A stretch of 64,000 nucleotides of DNA, taken from Plasmodiophora brassicae. Lineage: Eukaryota > Endomyxa > Phytomyxea > Plasmodiophorida > Plasmodiophoridae. Within the stretch, counting starts at the first letter, position 1; each line of letters starts with the position of its first letter. The position numbers and the translations under genes are program-made. The notes beneath the pieces were generated by a model, which had not been told where the DNA came from, searched no databases, and worked only from the letters and a program-made list of their open reading frames with translations. Of the stretch, positions 63,606 through 64,000 are shown piece by piece. The stretch spans positions 310,001-374,000 of the forward strand of contig JASFAU010000008.1 in NCBI GenBank assembly GCA_039704465.1, in the 5' to 3' direction.

Positions 63606-64000
63606 CGGGCATCGTGCAGGGCCTGCGCGCCGGTAGAGCGCCTCGCGCGGCACGTTCAGGCGCGACAGGCCGACAGGTCGTGCGTCGAGGTTGTTGTGGA
63701 GCAGGTCGGTCCCCGGGCGCTGGGCCGGTGGAGAAGATGACCTTCGAGAAGCGCCTGTCGTCGAGCGCCCGACATCCGTCTACAACTACAACGACTGCTG
63801 CCACAGGTTCATGGTCGCCGCGTGCGACCCGGGTACTCGGTGGAACCAGGCGCCGCCGTCGCCGTTCCTTTGACGTGTCGCGTGACGCAGGCTTGCCGCC
63901 CATGTTGTCGTGGTGTAGCAGGAACACAGCTGTCGGTTGCCTCGCCGATCGTTTGATTCGGTGCTGTCATGGTTTCGGGTACGCACATGATTGTCCCTGT
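63606..64000. other. Window end, possible minus-strand gene entering
   Basis: Minus-strand frames at 63502-63927 and 63786-63986 overlap; the reading AWFHRVPGSHAATMNLWQQS may be an exon. Too little is visible to name it. Confidence 0.25.

Noticed and set aside
1..64000. CRISPR arrays, bacterial operons, rRNA genes
   Set aside because: None seen; the intron-rich eukaryotic genes exclude a prokaryotic reading.

Overview
This window is nuclear DNA from a compact, intron-rich protist genome. Nearly every reading frame that matches a known eukaryotic family is broken by short introns (about 30-65 nt, GT...AG, often with a CTAAC/CTGAC branch-like motif just before the acceptor). Intergenic gaps are short and genes sit on both strands. 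A DRC2 axonemal subunit and an EF-hand/WD40 protein indicate a motile flagellum. Many secreted proteins (ankyrin, kinase, RING, and a tandem family of unknown type) suggest an intracellular parasite. A plasmodiophorid/phytomyxid (Rhizaria) would fit, but that is inference; no rRNA or organelle marker is present to prove it.

Layout. 0-3 kb: 3' part of a TRP/polycystin-like channel (+), converging on an NT-C2 domain protein (-). 3.8-10.7 kb: a long Tonsoku (TSK/TONSL)-like gene with TPR, ubiquitin-like and leucine-rich parts but no ankyrin domain. 11-13.7 kb: a secreted ankyrin protein and a small membrane protein. 13.8-18.6 kb: an Emi1/DUF3128 CHCH-like protein (-), an AMSH-type deubiquitinase (+) and an MscS-like channel (-). 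18.8-25 kb: a FYVE-PIPK kinase (Fab1/PIKfyve type), a TRAPPC14-like protein (-), a small ORF and an N-myristoylation-type LRR protein. 26-28.1 kb: a second MscS-like channel, followed by 1.6 kb with no confident gene but a 46-nt palindrome. 29.7-39.3 kb: DRC2 (-), histone H2B (-), zinc alcohol dehydrogenase (+), secreted RING protein (+), PP2C phosphatase (+), U2SURP/SR140 splicing factor (-).

39.47-43.54 kb is one hAT-type DNA transposon with 13-bp terminal inverted repeats and a perfect 8-bp target-site duplication. A 1.42-kb inverted copy of its own 5' end interrupts the transposase gene, so a read-through transcript would form a long hairpin. 43.8-52.1 kb: thiolase (+), RING-H2 protein (-), EF-hand/WD40 protein (+), secreted protein kinase (-).

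52.3-64 kb is an accessory, duplicated region. It holds an EF-hand protein (-), two tandem copies of a secreted ~630-residue protein with two internal repeats and basic nuclear-localisation-like tails, broken fragments of the EF-hand gene between and after them, and a second duplicated GC-rich segment. This end looks like a recently expanded, effector-like locus.

Most coordinates given for multi-exon genes are outer limits of the coding region; internal exon borders were read by eye from frame changes and splice motifs.
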